Shown: one piece after another, positions 6,109 to 13,513 of the stretch
Layout of the letters: each line of letters opens with the position of its first letter
Numbering within the stretch: the stretch's first letter is position 1
Made by a program: the position numbers and the translations under genes
Source of the DNA: Clostridium_B lapidicellarium
GTDB taxonomy: Bacteria; Bacillota; Clostridia; Clostridiales; Clostridiaceae
Direction of reading: 5' to 3'
DNA: 64,000 nucleotides
Assembly (NCBI RefSeq): GCF_041224415.1
Contig: NZ_JBGFFE010000007.1
Location: forward strand, 57,139-121,138
The notes under the pieces: model-generated
What the model saw: only the letters and a program-made list of their open reading frames with translations
The model's database searches: none
What the model was told of the DNA's origin: nothing

Positions 6109-6525
6109 TTAACAGCTCATATCTTCTCCGTGTACTTCATCTAACCTCACATAAACATAAGGATCTTTACTATAGTATTTTGTTATAAACATACTTATTA
6201 TTTGTTTATCATCATCATAGGCTATTTTATTCAGCGCATCACAGATACATTTTAACACATTGTCCACATCTGGTTTTTTATCTGGCAACAATATACCTTT
6301 CAGCATCTTTTCCTTCTTAACTTTACTCGTTCTTTTTGGTATAGGGTAGTATGCCGATACCGACATACTTAAATACCCTTCTAACTTTGGGAATCTATTT
6401 ATCTTATAAATATCCCTTATTAGCCTCTCATAATTTGCTGTTTTCTCTGGAGTATAGGTGCCGTGCCTTGTTACCCGTGGGCGCTGTTTTCCAACTGGGG
6501 GACCAGGGATTTTAAATTGTATCAT
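6109..6525 (-). CDS. rusA: RusA-family Holliday junction resolvase
   Basis: The 138-residue protein begins with IPGPPVGKQRPRV and has KKPDVDNVLKCICDALN (about 83-99) followed by YDDDKQI. These are the RusA hallmarks: Asp86, Asp88 and Asp96 are the metal-binding acids. RusA dimers cut four-way junctions and in phages help resolve replicating or packaging DNA. The start at 6525 has GGGAGG upstream. All expected catalytic residues are present. Confidence 0.92.
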   Translation of the reverse strand: MIQFKIPGPPVGKQRPRVTRHGTYTPEKTANYERLIRDIYKINRFPKLEGYLSMSVSAYYPIPKRTSKVKKEKMLKGILLPDKKPDVDNVLKCICDALNKIAYDDDKQIISMFITKYYSKDPYVYVRLDEVHGEDMSC

Positions 6526-6693
6526 CTATTCTTCATCCTCCCAATATCGAGTTAATATTGCTCTTGCTATCTCTAACCCTTGTATTTTGCCTTGTTTCGT
6601 TAAGCCTGTAACATCAAAATTATCCTTTTTATTTTGCTGGTTCTCTATTTCTTTTGTAATTAAATCTATACATTCAGATATCTCATCTTCCAC
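6526..6693 (-). CDS. Small acidic phage protein, GTG start
   Basis: A 55-residue frame starts at GTG 6693, eleven bases behind AGGAGG, and ends TAG directly before the RusA start. The product begins MEDEISECIDLITKEIENQQ and ends in LTRYWEDEE. Tight packing between neighbours and a fitting ribosome binding site support it. Function unknown. Confidence 0.6.
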   Translation of the reverse strand: MEDEISECIDLITKEIENQQNKKDNFDVTGLTKQGKIQGLEIARAILTRYWEDEE

Positions 6694-6708
6694 CTATTCT
6701 TCATCCTC

Positions 6709-7248
6709 CTACCCGTTAATTACTACATCATTCCAGTTTGCTTTATGCCATTCTTCATACTCTCCATATGTGGAAAAATATTTTGTATGCCTTTCATTAT
6801 CTCTTAAGTCCTTATAATTTATTTCTATAAATTTTGTTTTGTCCGTACATGTAGTTTCTTCTTCATCCTCCTTTATATACCATTTACCTTCTAAAATAAT
6901 ATCTGCAAGTATGTTATCTATATGGTTCGTACTTAATTCATGCATTAATTCACCTAACCAATAATATTTAGGTGTTTTACATAAACGCGGATGTTCTACT
7001 CTAATTTTCTTCTTACTTTTTACAGCCTCCATGAAGCTTACTGGCTGTTGTGCTAAAGTCCACATATCATTAAAATTTATACCGCATTTATCTTGACCGT
7101 AGCAACCCTTACAATCTATCACTATTTCTCTAAATTCATTTGTTGAAATTGTTTGAGTACATGGATCTTTTTTTGGAATTATCTCAAACTTTAATTTTTT
7201 ATCTTTGTCAAGCATACTCAAAGCTTTTAACGTACTATATTTCTTCAT
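6709..7248 (-). CDS. Phage protein, paralogue of the gene at 7249 (VSFMEA family)
   Basis: The 179-residue protein has QQPVSFMEAVKSKKKIRVEH in the middle and GKWYIKED near residue 122. The next gene upstream carries the same two blocks (QQPVSFIEA...IRVEH and GKWYIKEE) with different flanks, so the pair arose by duplication. An N-terminal region holds four Cys (CKGCYGQDKC). The module occurs in many Firmicutes prophage small proteins without known function. Confidence 0.7.
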   Translation of the reverse strand: MKKYSTLKALSMLDKDKKLKFEIIPKKDPCTQTISTNEFREIVIDCKGCYGQDKCGINFNDMWTLAQQPVSFMEAVKSKKKIRVEHPRLCKTPKYYWLGELMHELSTNHIDNILADIILEGKWYIKEDEEETTCTDKTKFIEINYKDLRDNERHTKYFSTYGEYEEWHKANWNDVVING

Positions 7249-7716
7249 TTAAATCTCCTCCTTTATATACCATTTACCATCTCTTGTTACTTTTTTTATC
7301 TGATATGGTGTTAATATACGTCCCATCTTCATTAGCAAATGGTCAGTATCCTGATAGTTACCGTGCATACAAAAATATTCATGCTCTACTCTTATAGGTT
7401 TGCAACTTTCTATAGCTTCAATAAAACTTACCGGTTGCTGTACTTCCTTCCATTCTTCTTTAAGAAATTTTTCAAATTGTAGAGGAGTATACGTATCTTT
7501 GGGTATCATAAAGTTTCTTCCACTCCCCACAATAAAAAAGTGCTTGGTTTGATCAGAACTATATATATCATTCTTTTCTATATTGCTCCGTACTTTTTTG
7601 GTATGATTCCTGCCTTGCTTAATTACTTCTCCAGTTTCAATATTTTTAAAATTATTTTCAAATATCTTTCCGTTATATACTGCATTAAGTAAATCTATAG
7701 TTCTATATGTTTTCAT
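7249..7716 (-). CDS. Phage protein, paralogue of the gene at 6709 (VSFMEA family)
   Basis: The 155-residue protein shares the QQPVSF-EA and IRVEH block (about 94-114) and a C-terminal GKWYIKEE with its downstream neighbour. The N-terminal halves differ: this one lacks the four-Cys patch. Both genes use the same ribosome binding site context, AGGAGGAGATTTAA before ATG, so the duplication probably included the leader. Function unknown. Confidence 0.7.
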   Translation of the reverse strand: MKTYRTIDLLNAVYNGKIFENNFKNIETGEVIKQGRNHTKKVRSNIEKNDIYSSDQTKHFFIVGSGRNFMIPKDTYTPLQFEKFLKEEWKEVQQPVSFIEAIESCKPIRVEHEYFCMHGNYQDTDHLLMKMGRILTPYQIKKVTRDGKWYIKEEI

Positions 7717-7729
7717 TTAAATCTCCTCC

Positions 7730-7918
7730 TTATTTACCCCATAATTCATCTAACCAATCTAAATATTCTTGTAATTTTTTATCTTCAAATTCATCTATAG
7801 GTTCAGGTGCCATTCCAAATTCTTTTTCACTCTTTCTTATAAATTCTCTATAAGTGCCTGTATTTTTTGTTCCTGGTTCTACATCACATATTCTTTTATC
7901 TAAATCATTTTTAGTCAT
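7730..7918 (-). CDS. Small acidic phage protein
   Basis: The 62-residue protein starts at the ATG at 7918, which overlaps the TGA of the HNH gene by four bases (ATGA) and has GGAGGAG upstream. The chain is hydrophilic and ends in an acidic, Trp-rich helix. The overlap points to coupled translation with the HNH protein. No family recognised. Confidence 0.6.
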   Translation of the reverse strand: MTKNDLDKRICDVEPGTKNTGTYREFIRKSEKEFGMAPEPIDEFEDKKLQEYLDWLDELWGK

Positions 7919-8349
7919 TTCAATACTCCTCCCCACGGATCCTCATATTCCACATCTTTCAATTCTTCTTGTGTATATATCCTATCTCCCATAAGCCTTT
8001 TAACAAGTTCTTTATTTCTATATCCGCCCTTATATAATCTAAGCCTTTTACATATCTTTCTTGCTGTACTAGATGTAGTATTTAATAACTCTTGTATCTC
8101 TTTCTCCGTGTAAAAATCTTTGCTAAATAGTTCAATTAATTTATCCTGCAGTTCTAATTTGTAGGTAAGGTCAACATATCTGTTCTTATGTGGACCATTC
8201 TTGCCTTGGTGATGTTCATTGCACAGGTACTTGAAATTTAAGCTTATATTTTTTAATAAAGGGGCTTGGCTCCTAAATGCAACATGGTGTAACTGTACTT
8301 TATAACATGTTCCACATACAGAACAATGATGTATTTCTCTTATACTCAT
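7915..8349 (-). CDS. HNH-type nuclease-like phage protein
   Basis: In this 144-residue protein CSVCG (9-13) is followed by LHHVAFRS and by YLCNEHHQGKNGPHKNR, the arrangement of a zinc-stapled HNH fold with LHH as the catalytic face. A helical C-terminal half with a possible helix-turn-helix (TEKEIQELLNTTSSTARKIC) follows. Such proteins sit in the early or packaging regions of many phages, as nucleases for recombination or packaging. A purely structural role cannot be excluded. Confidence 0.72.
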   Translation of the reverse strand: MSIREIHHCSVCGTCYKVQLHHVAFRSQAPLLKNISLNFKYLCNEHHQGKNGPHKNRYVDLTYKLELQDKLIELFSKDFYTEKEIQELLNTTSSTARKICKRLRLYKGGYRNKELVKRLMGDRIYTQEELKDVEYEDPWGGVLK

Positions 8350-8367
8350 TTAACCATTCCTTTGTAT

Positions 8368-8415
8368 GTAGTACAGCTTTTATACTGTACTACTATATTA
8401 TTTTACTAATACACT
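8368..8415. promoter_or_regulatory. Dyad and ACTAATACACT motif before the HNH gene
   Basis: A perfect 9-base inverted repeat (GTAGTACAG/CTGTACTAC, 8-base gap, 8368-8393) lies 20 bases upstream of the HNH start. At 8405-8415 is ACTAATACACT, the same 11-mer found in both arms of the large inverted repeat at 10714-10760. The region could be an operator or an RNA hairpin in the leader. No convincing -35/-10 pair is visible. Confidence 0.5.
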
Positions 8416-8463
8416 TAATTTATATCCGTTACCAGCTTTTAACTTATTTCTTCAATATTTTCA

Positions 8464-9393
8464 TTACATATTTACTAAAATACTTTCTATCCTTTCATCC
8501 GCCTCTTTCATTGCTGTTTTAAGTGGGTGGATATAAGTCGATTGAGTTGTTATAGTATTTGCGTGTCCCAACCTTTTGGCAACTGCCTGAATACTCACTT
8601 TCTTAGCTATAAGCAGGCTTGCATGTGTATGCCTTAATCCATGTACCGTTATTCTCCCAACCCCGGCATTAGCACAGTGTCGGGCTATTATGTCATTAAT
8701 GGTTGAGTTGTAAATAACTACATGCCCACCACCATACCAATACGGAAATATTGGCTCTGTTGGTTCAAGTTTTTCTATTATTGGTCTTAATGTCCATGCT
8801 GTTTTTAAGTCCAATGATATTACACGATTAGACGATGGATTTTTTGTAGGCTGGAATCTATTAGCCTTGATTTTAGTTTTGTAGTCATATGATTTATTCA
8901 CATCAATTTTTCTATCGTCAAAATTAAAATCATTTGGCGTCAATGCCAGCCCCTCTGAATAACGTAATCCAGTATTGATTAGTAATAGTAAAAAGTAGTC
9001 CCAATTCAATTCTTTTGTATTAACATTTAAATCAGCTATGAACTTTTTGGCTTCATCTTCCTCTAGAAACTTCTTTATCTTTTTAGCCTTTGGTTTACCC
9101 CCAACCTGTACACGCCTAGTGAAATCTCTTTTGATAATTCCTTCATCTAGGGCATCAAGCACACTGGCTCTAATCTGCCTGTGGAAGTCCATAACCGTCA
9201 AATGTTCGTGTGTCTCGGCATATTTATTTATAAGTTTCTGGTATGTCCCTCTGTCAAAATCTGTTATTTCGCATGCAGGTTCCAGTTTCTTTAATGATTC
9301 ACCTGTCATTACATACTTTTTATAGGTTACAGGTCTTACATTGTTCTTTTTATATGTTACAATCCATTTATCATAATACTCAGATAGCTTCAC
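8464..9393 (-). CDS. Tyrosine recombinase, internal to the early operon
   Basis: The 309-residue protein has a SAM-like core-binding domain (1-100) and a complete catalytic domain with Arg144 (TGLRYSE), Lys184, His251-x2-Arg254 (HGLRH), His277 and nucleophile Tyr287 (STYIHP). It starts at GTG 9393 and overlaps the preceding gene. It is not the integrase that faces the attachment site (21461-22726), so this prophage has two apparently intact recombinases. It could resolve multimers, act at another site, or be left from an older element. Confidence 0.9.
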   Translation of the reverse strand: MKLSEYYDKWIVTYKKNNVRPVTYKKYVMTGESLKKLEPACEITDFDRGTYQKLINKYAETHEHLTVMDFHRQIRASVLDALDEGIIKRDFTRRVQVGGKPKAKKIKKFLEEDEAKKFIADLNVNTKELNWDYFLLLLINTGLRYSEGLALTPNDFNFDDRKIDVNKSYDYKTKIKANRFQPTKNPSSNRVISLDLKTAWTLRPIIEKLEPTEPIFPYWYGGGHVVIYNSTINDIIARHCANAGVGRITVHGLRHTHASLLIAKKVSIQAVAKRLGHANTITTQSTYIHPLKTAMKEADERIESILVNM

Positions 9394-9818
9394 TTTCTAA
9401 ACTCACCTCTAGCAATCTTTAAAGCGCATTTCCAATATCCCTTAAAAATATCTTCATCTGATTTAAAACGCATTCTGAAAATAATCTCTCTTAAATCACT
9501 TAATTCTAAATACTTAGCTTTATTTATAGTTTTGTAATATTTATCTTCCATATGTGTGTAATACAAATCAATGGTTCCGCCTGTTTTGTCCTCTATAAAC
9601 TTTCTAAGCTGTCCTTCTGTTAGTAATGGAATTGTATCATCTATAAAATCTTTTACAGCATTCAAGTGTTCTCTACCTTCTATGTGTGAAATTATTGAAC
9701 GTTTCCCAGTCGTCTCATATAGGTCACATATCTGCATATTTTCTTTCCACCAATCTCTAAATACCTTTCGTACTTCCGATGGCTGTTTTAAAAATTCTTC
9801 TGCACTTATATACTGCAT
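9390..9818 (-). CDS. Phage protein, paralogue of the gene at 11332
   Basis: The 142-residue protein shares FLKQP (9-13), a WWK-N block and TIPLLTEGQLRKFIEDKTG (62-80) with the product of 11332-11757. Both end in a helix containing an aromatic pair and A-KIA. The family is common in clostridial phages, with no role known to me. GGAGG precedes the ATG at 9818; the gene overlaps the recombinase start. Confidence 0.7.
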   Translation of the reverse strand: MQYISAEEFLKQPSEVRKVFRDWWKENMQICDLYETTGKRSIISHIEGREHLNAVKDFIDDTIPLLTEGQLRKFIEDKTGGTIDLYYTHMEDKYYKTINKAKYLELSDLREIIFRMRFKSDEDIFKGYWKCALKIARGEFRK

Positions 9819-9821
9819 GTT

Positions 9822-10418
9822 CTATCCCTCCTTTATTGGCGGATATCTAAAATCATTAAACTTGACGTTGAAATAATCTTCAACTTGCTTGCTGTATGGC
9901 ATTAAGTTTAAATTTGAAAAGCTTAGAAGATCGTCTTTCTTATTGTCTATAAAGAAAATTCCTTTGCATTTCCTTGATAAAGTATTACAATGGGCAACAG
10001 CAGCATTCATACCTCTTATCATCAAGTTAAATAATAGAAACGGTATGGCACGGTCGCTTAGTTCTTCACACATATAGAAGTGTTCACTGGGGATATATCT
10101 AAATGGTGTTTCTTGCAAGCACTCACTCCACCATTTACGTATGGTCATTCCCCCGGTTCCTGCCGCAACTTCATATACCATTCCTTTTTTACCTCCCGTG
10201 AGCCTTGCTATAACATTTGAAACTGAATCCGGTGTAAAATCCTGTTTCTTCTTTTTTCTGTCAGCATGTTCATCTTCAAAATATTCATGGAACCAGTCAT
10301 AAGAAACATCATGCTTGTATAGCTTCAAAAATTCTGAGAATACTTTTTCTCTTCTCTCACGGTCATATAAGATTTTTAAAATAGTTTCTGGGGCTTTATA
10401 GCTCTCCGTTATACCCAA
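9822..10418 (-). CDS. N6-adenine methylase-like protein lacking the NPPY motif
   Basis: The 198-residue protein has QDFTP (59-63) and EVAAGTGGM (83-91), the AdoMet-binding motifs X and I of HsdM-type DNA methylases, and FYMCEELSDRAIPFLLFNL, like the following motifs. The catalytic NPPY/NPPF motif that should follow around residues 150-175 is missing; the region reads GIFFIDNKKDDLLSFS. It may be a short phage variant with altered chemistry, or a dead domain used for binding. Start TTG at 10418 is uncertain because no good ribosome binding site precedes it. Confidence 0.7.
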   Translation of the reverse strand: MGITESYKAPETILKILYDRERREKVFSEFLKLYKHDVSYDWFHEYFEDEHADRKKKKQDFTPDSVSNVIARLTGGKKGMVYEVAAGTGGMTIRKWWSECLQETPFRYIPSEHFYMCEELSDRAIPFLLFNLMIRGMNAAVAHCNTLSRKCKGIFFIDNKKDDLLSFSNLNLMPYSKQVEDYFNVKFNDFRYPPIKEG

Positions 10419-10451
10419 GATTTTATTTATATCCGTACCATATCATCCTTT

Positions 10452-10559
10452 CTATATCAAGAATCTAAGTATTGCCAATAATCCTACAGCAGCACCCAAT
10501 ACTTCTCCCCACCATACATCTTTTCTTTCTTGCTTAGATAGTATATATATTTTCTTCAC
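10452..10559 (-). CDS. Membrane micropeptide, 35 residues, GTG start
   Basis: A 35-residue frame from GTG 10559 to TAG 10452 overlaps the preceding small gene by GTGA. It has a basic N-terminus, two Trp and one hydrophobic segment (VLGAAVGLLAILRFLI). The 4-base overlap suggests coupled translation. Similar single-helix peptides occur at 4423 and 13045. Function unknown. Confidence 0.5.
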   Translation of the reverse strand: MKKIYILSKQERKDVWWGEVLGAAVGLLAILRFLI

Positions 10560-10684
10560 TTCTCTTTTTCTCCTTTATTCTTGCTATTTAAATCCATTTC
10601 TAACTGTTCTCCCTTCATAATTTTTCTATCCCATATACTTATTTGCTTACCAAACTTTATTTTCTTTGCATCTTTTATAACCAT
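10556..10684 (-). CDS. Small basic phage protein, 42 residues
   Basis: ATG at 10684 to TGA at 10556. The product MVIKDAKKIKFGKQISIWDR continues into a Lys/Glu-rich tail. Its start lies 30 bases below the long inverted repeat at 10714-10760 and its stop overlaps the membrane micropeptide. No family recognised. Confidence 0.5.
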   Translation of the reverse strand: MVIKDAKKIKFGKQISIWDRKIMKGEQLEMDLNSKNKGEKEK

Positions 10685-10713
10685 TGTTTTATACCTTTAA
10701 TGCTTTTCTATTA

Positions 10714-10760
10714 CACTAATACACTATAGTTTTAACTATTCCGTATCTAGTGTATTAGTG
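10714..10760. repeat. Long inverted repeat, 13-base perfect arms
   Basis: Arms CACTAATACACTA (10714-10726) and TAGTGTATTAGTG (10748-10760) are perfect. Inside, ATAGTT/AACTAT extends the stem on the minus strand, leaving one 8-base bulge. It sits between two small genes and lacks a T-run, so RNA processing or protein binding is more likely than termination. Each arm contains the ACTAATACACT seen at 8405. Confidence 0.8.
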
Positions 10761-10773
10761 CCTTAAATTATTT

Positions 10774-10935
10774 CTATTCTTTATTCTTTATAATCTCATT
10801 ACAGCAATCTATATGTGCAACATCTAATTTACCATTTATTCTAATCATATGTGCATCTAATGGATGTAACTTTTCATGGCATAAAGCACATATCATATAT
10901 TTAACTTTTGGATTATTCATATCTGTTTCACGCAT
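10774..10935 (-). CDS. Small zinc-binding-like phage protein, 53 residues
   Basis: ATG at 10935 follows AGAAGGTG. The product has CALCH and H-x-C-C-N spaced like a small treble-clef zinc site (C18, C21, H22, H33 and a CC pair near residue 46). Such mini-proteins are frequent in clostridial phages. Function unknown. Confidence 0.6.
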   Translation of the reverse strand: MRETDMNNPKVKYMICALCHEKLHPLDAHMIRINGKLDVAHIDCCNEIIKNKE

Positions 10936-10970
10936 TTTTTCACCTTCTTTTTAAAGGACAAATTAAAGTT

Positions 10971-11162
10971 TTAATAATAATTCTTTTTTATCCATTGCCT
11001 AAATGTGTCTATTTCACAAGTCCTCGGAAGTCCTGTGCCATCTTCATACGTCACCTTAACCCCGGTCGAACTTTCTGTAACTGCCAATACTGTTCTCCAA
11101 TTGTCCGCAAAATTCTTATATGTCTTGCCAATGACAATTTTTATTGGAATTTTTTTCTTCAT
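10971..11162 (-). CDS. Small basic phage protein, 63 residues
   Basis: The product starts with MKKKIPIKIV and has a beta-strand pattern (WRTVLAV, VKVTYEDG, RTCEIDTF) ending in a basic helix, consistent with an SH3-like fold. It is placed among several similar-sized early genes. No family is recognised. Confidence 0.6.
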   Translation of the reverse strand: MKKKIPIKIVIGKTYKNFADNWRTVLAVTESSTGVKVTYEDGTGLPRTCEIDTFRQWIKKNYY

Positions 11163-11178
11163 AAATATTTTTCCCTAC

Positions 11179-11328
11179 CTACTTTTCTACACTAACAATG
11201 TCTTTCTTCTGGCAATACAATATTTCTTTACCACTCTTTATCATGTATTCTCCGCCCTCTAGCTGCCCTATTATCTTACCTTTTATTCCATCCCACAACT
11301 TTACTGTAGACCCTATCTTAATATCCAA
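11179..11328 (-). CDS. Small SH3-like phage protein, TTG start
   Basis: A 49-residue frame from TTG 11328 with AGGAGG eight bases upstream, ending TAG at 11179. The product begins MDIKIGSTVKLWDGIKGKII, a pattern of short strands typical of SH3-like mini-domains. The strong ribosome binding site supports translation. Confidence 0.55.
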   Translation of the reverse strand: MDIKIGSTVKLWDGIKGKIIGQLEGGEYMIKSGKEILYCQKKDIVSVEK

Positions 11329-11331
11329 GGC

Positions 11332-11757
11332 TTATCCCTCCTCTGCTATCTTACAAGCTATGATCCAATATGCTTCCAACATAGAATTTGTCTGCACATC
11401 ATAGATAGGATCATTTATCAATTTTCCGCCATTTTTCATGTCTTTAAATTTAACTGCATAAGACATGGTATCGGCATCATTCCAAAAGGGAAAAACTATT
11501 GTACTAAATCCTGTTTTGTCCTCTATGAATTTCCTTAGTTGCCCTTCTGTAAATAATGGAATTGTCTCTTCCCCTAGTGGCAAACAATCTAAAGCTACGT
11601 TTTTAGCCACCCAAGGCGAACTCTTTTTATACAGCGGAATGTCTCCTATATATCCTATTAAATCAGTTCCTTCGGGATTTCGTTTCCACCACTTAATAAA
11701 TACTCCCTGTACTTTTTTAGGCTGTTTTAAAAAATCCTCTAGCTTTATATATTCCAA
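11332..11757 (-). CDS. Phage protein, paralogue of the gene at 9390
   Basis: The start is placed at TTG 11757, seven bases after GGAGG, which makes the N-terminus (MEYIKLEDFLKQP) line up with that of the 9390 paralogue (MQYISAEEFLKQP). The shared core TIPLFTEGQLRKFIEDKTG is at about 62-80. The middle section differs between the copies. Function unknown; see the paralogue. Confidence 0.7.
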   Translation of the reverse strand: MEYIKLEDFLKQPKKVQGVFIKWWKRNPEGTDLIGYIGDIPLYKKSSPWVAKNVALDCLPLGEETIPLFTEGQLRKFIEDKTGFSTIVFPFWNDADTMSYAVKFKDMKNGGKLINDPIYDVQTNSMLEAYWIIACKIAEEG

Positions 11758-11759
11758 TG

Positions 11760-12140
11760 CTATTCCTCCCTTAAACACTCATTACAGGTTTTATCTTTTT
11801 CAACACATGGTGTATTGTCAATAGGACATACTATTATATTCTTCTCACGCAATGCTTCCAATGGTTGAAGATACAAGCTACTTCCTAATGCTCTAGAGTA
11901 TTTTAAATAATCCAGTATGTTGGTGTTTTCTCCATGTTCTATATCCTTTAACTTTTCTATACTCATACCTGTTTGCTCTGAGATATACCCTAATTTGATA
12001 CAATGTGCCTCTCTAGTCTCTTTTAGAGTTTTCCTTAATTCATACCATCTGTCTTGCGCAATAAAAGAATATTTTGCTTGTGGATTTTTCTTTATAATTT
12101 CCCTTACCTTTTCTTCTGCATCTACCTTATGAAATGGCAT
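11760..12140 (-). CDS. XRE-like protein with C-terminal cysteine cluster
   Basis: The 126-residue protein carries a helix-turn-helix at about 43-85 (EAHCIKLGYISEQTGMSIEK...IEHGEN) resembling XRE regulators. The tail has four Cys (CPIDNTPC and CNEC), which could bind zinc. It is probably a small DNA-binding protein of the early region, target unknown. Confidence 0.6.
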   Translation of the reverse strand: MPFHKVDAEEKVREIIKKNPQAKYSFIAQDRWYELRKTLKETREAHCIKLGYISEQTGMSIEKLKDIEHGENTNILDYLKYSRALGSSLYLQPLEALREKNIIVCPIDNTPCVEKDKTCNECLREE

Positions 12141-12151
12141 CTTATCCCTCC

Positions 12152-12661
12152 TTAATATCCTTCTTCCTGTCTCTTATAATTAACTTTGTTTTTCTTGTAA
12201 TAAGCCTGCTCCATCTCTTCTTTACTAATACCAAGCATCATCCCTAATCCAATAATATATGCAAGCACTTCTCCACCATAATTCAAGACCGTATTATAAG
12301 TACTGAAAAACCCTTCTATTATGTCTATCAATGTTGGTTTATTTTTTTCTAAAAAATCTGAAATTGAGTTAAAATCATCTTTGCTAAAATCTCCTTCAAG
12401 TTCATTACCTTTACTTTCATAATAGTTTTCTAAGCTAAGAGCAAAGTGCAAACAGTCTGCAAATTCCCCAAGTAATTTTTCTCTATTGATTTTCTTATGT
12501 TTTTTCCAGTATTTAAATCCCTGCCACTCATTTGCCAACTCTCCAAGCTCCACCAGTAAAGCCAGTTTCATATTCTTTAATGGATATTTCTCTATGCTCG
12601 CATTACTAAGTATCCTATCATCCAACTTCTTTTGGTCTGCTAACATCTTTTTTATATCCAA
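12152..12661 (-). CDS. Dimeric (MazG-like, type 2) dUTP diphosphatase
   Basis: The 169-residue, all-helical protein has the metal-binding pattern of dimeric dUTPases: ELGELANEW (38-46) and EFADCLHFALSLE (66-78). It hydrolyses dUTP to dUMP, keeping uracil out of phage DNA and supplying dTMP synthesis. It starts at TTG 12661 behind AGGAGG. A general MazG-type NTP pyrophosphatase is the alternative, but the spacing fits the dUTPase subgroup. Confidence 0.85.
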   Translation of the reverse strand: MDIKKMLADQKKLDDRILSNASIEKYPLKNMKLALLVELGELANEWQGFKYWKKHKKINREKLLGEFADCLHFALSLENYYESKGNELEGDFSKDDFNSISDFLEKNKPTLIDIIEGFFSTYNTVLNYGGEVLAYIIGLGMMLGISKEEMEQAYYKKNKVNYKRQEEGY

Positions 12662-12662
12662 T

Positions 12663-13043
12663 CTATTTTTCCTCCTTTATTAATTCTGGGCTTTCATAGA
12701 TATTTCCAACTATTTCAAATTTACTTTTGGTGGTGTACCTATATAAAGATTTCCACCACGTATCACCATCTACGTTCCGTTTTAATCGCCATGCACCCAT
12801 ATAAAAAGCTACAATATATTTATTTTCGCTATCTGATACTATGTCACCTTCATACACTTCAACACCGTTCTTATCTCTCAAGCCTGTAAACTGTTCAATA
12901 CTTTCTGGAATAACCTCTATATCTGTCCCAAGTTTTTCTTGTATGCAAAATGTTACTTCATCTGTAGAAATCAATCTTTGATGTAAATATCCATATACCC
13001 ATTTCTTTTCATCCGTTAGACCTCTAAATCTAATATCTCTCAT
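12663..13043 (-). CDS. YopX family phage protein
   Basis: The 126-residue protein begins MRDIRFRGLTDEKKWVYGYL and contains FTGLRDKNGVEVYEGDIV (52-69) and FEIVGNIYESPEL, the standard signature of the YopX family found in Gram-positive phages. The fold is known from the family to be beta-rich; the biological role is not established. It lies directly after a membrane micropeptide (one-base gap). Confidence 0.92.
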   Translation of the reverse strand: MRDIRFRGLTDEKKWVYGYLHQRLISTDEVTFCIQEKLGTDIEVIPESIEQFTGLRDKNGVEVYEGDIVSDSENKYIVAFYMGAWRLKRNVDGDTWWKSLYRYTTKSKFEIVGNIYESPELIKEEK

Positions 13044-13044
13044 T

Positions 13045-13113
13045 TTATTTCTCCCTCCATTTCAAACACAAAATCACACAAACTATTGCCAACAGCCCAA
13101 TAACTACATACAT
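13045..13113 (-). CDS. Membrane micropeptide, 22 residues
   Basis: ATG at 13113 is eight bases behind AGAAGG and overlaps the stop of the preceding gene. The product MYVVIGLLAIVCVILCLKWR-EK is one hydrophobic helix with a KWREK tail. It matches the peptide at 4423-4494 (VVGILAILCIILAVKWKE) along nearly its whole length, so the two are paralogues. Confidence 0.6.
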   Translation of the reverse strand: MYVVIGLLAIVCVILCLKWREK

Positions 13114-13286
13114 ATATGGCACCTTCTAATTACTCTTTTCCCGTCTGCACTGTATATAAGCCCTTTATCCAGATTTATTCTTGCTCTATGCCATACTCCA
13201 TCAATCTTATATCTGCATCTTGTTTTCTTATATTCTTCCTCGAATAAGTCCAGCCCAGTTGTCAAATACTGTTTCAGACTTATCAA
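13104..13286 (-). CDS. Small basic phage protein, about 60 residues
   Basis: The frame can start at GTG 13295 or TTG 13286; the latter is better spaced from GGGGTGG. The product is basic, contains a beta-like stretch (CRYKIDGVWHRARINLDKG) and ends in CHICM. Its stop overlaps the start of the membrane micropeptide. No family recognised. Confidence 0.55.
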   Translation of the reverse strand: MISLKQYLTTGLDLFEEEYKKTRCRYKIDGVWHRARINLDKGLIYSADGKRVIRRCHICM

Positions 13287-13513
13287 CTTTTCCACCCCTT
13301 TTATGAAATATTTTATTCATTTATATATTTGCATGATAGTTATTTATTCTTATTAACTTTTACACTTATTCTTTAGTTTGAATATTCTGCACTTTATTTA
13401 TATATCTTCTATCGAACATAGCGCCATTTTAAGCACATTTTTATTTCAAGATATCCAACTATACCAAAAATGATTTATCTTTTTAAATTTGCCCCTTCTC
13501 GTTTTAAATTTTG
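13287..13513. other. Non-coding gap in the early operon
   Basis: About 225 AT-rich bases without a credible gene. I see no clear promoter, terminator or repeat here, although the gap is unusually long for this operon and could hold an internal promoter. Confidence 0.4.
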
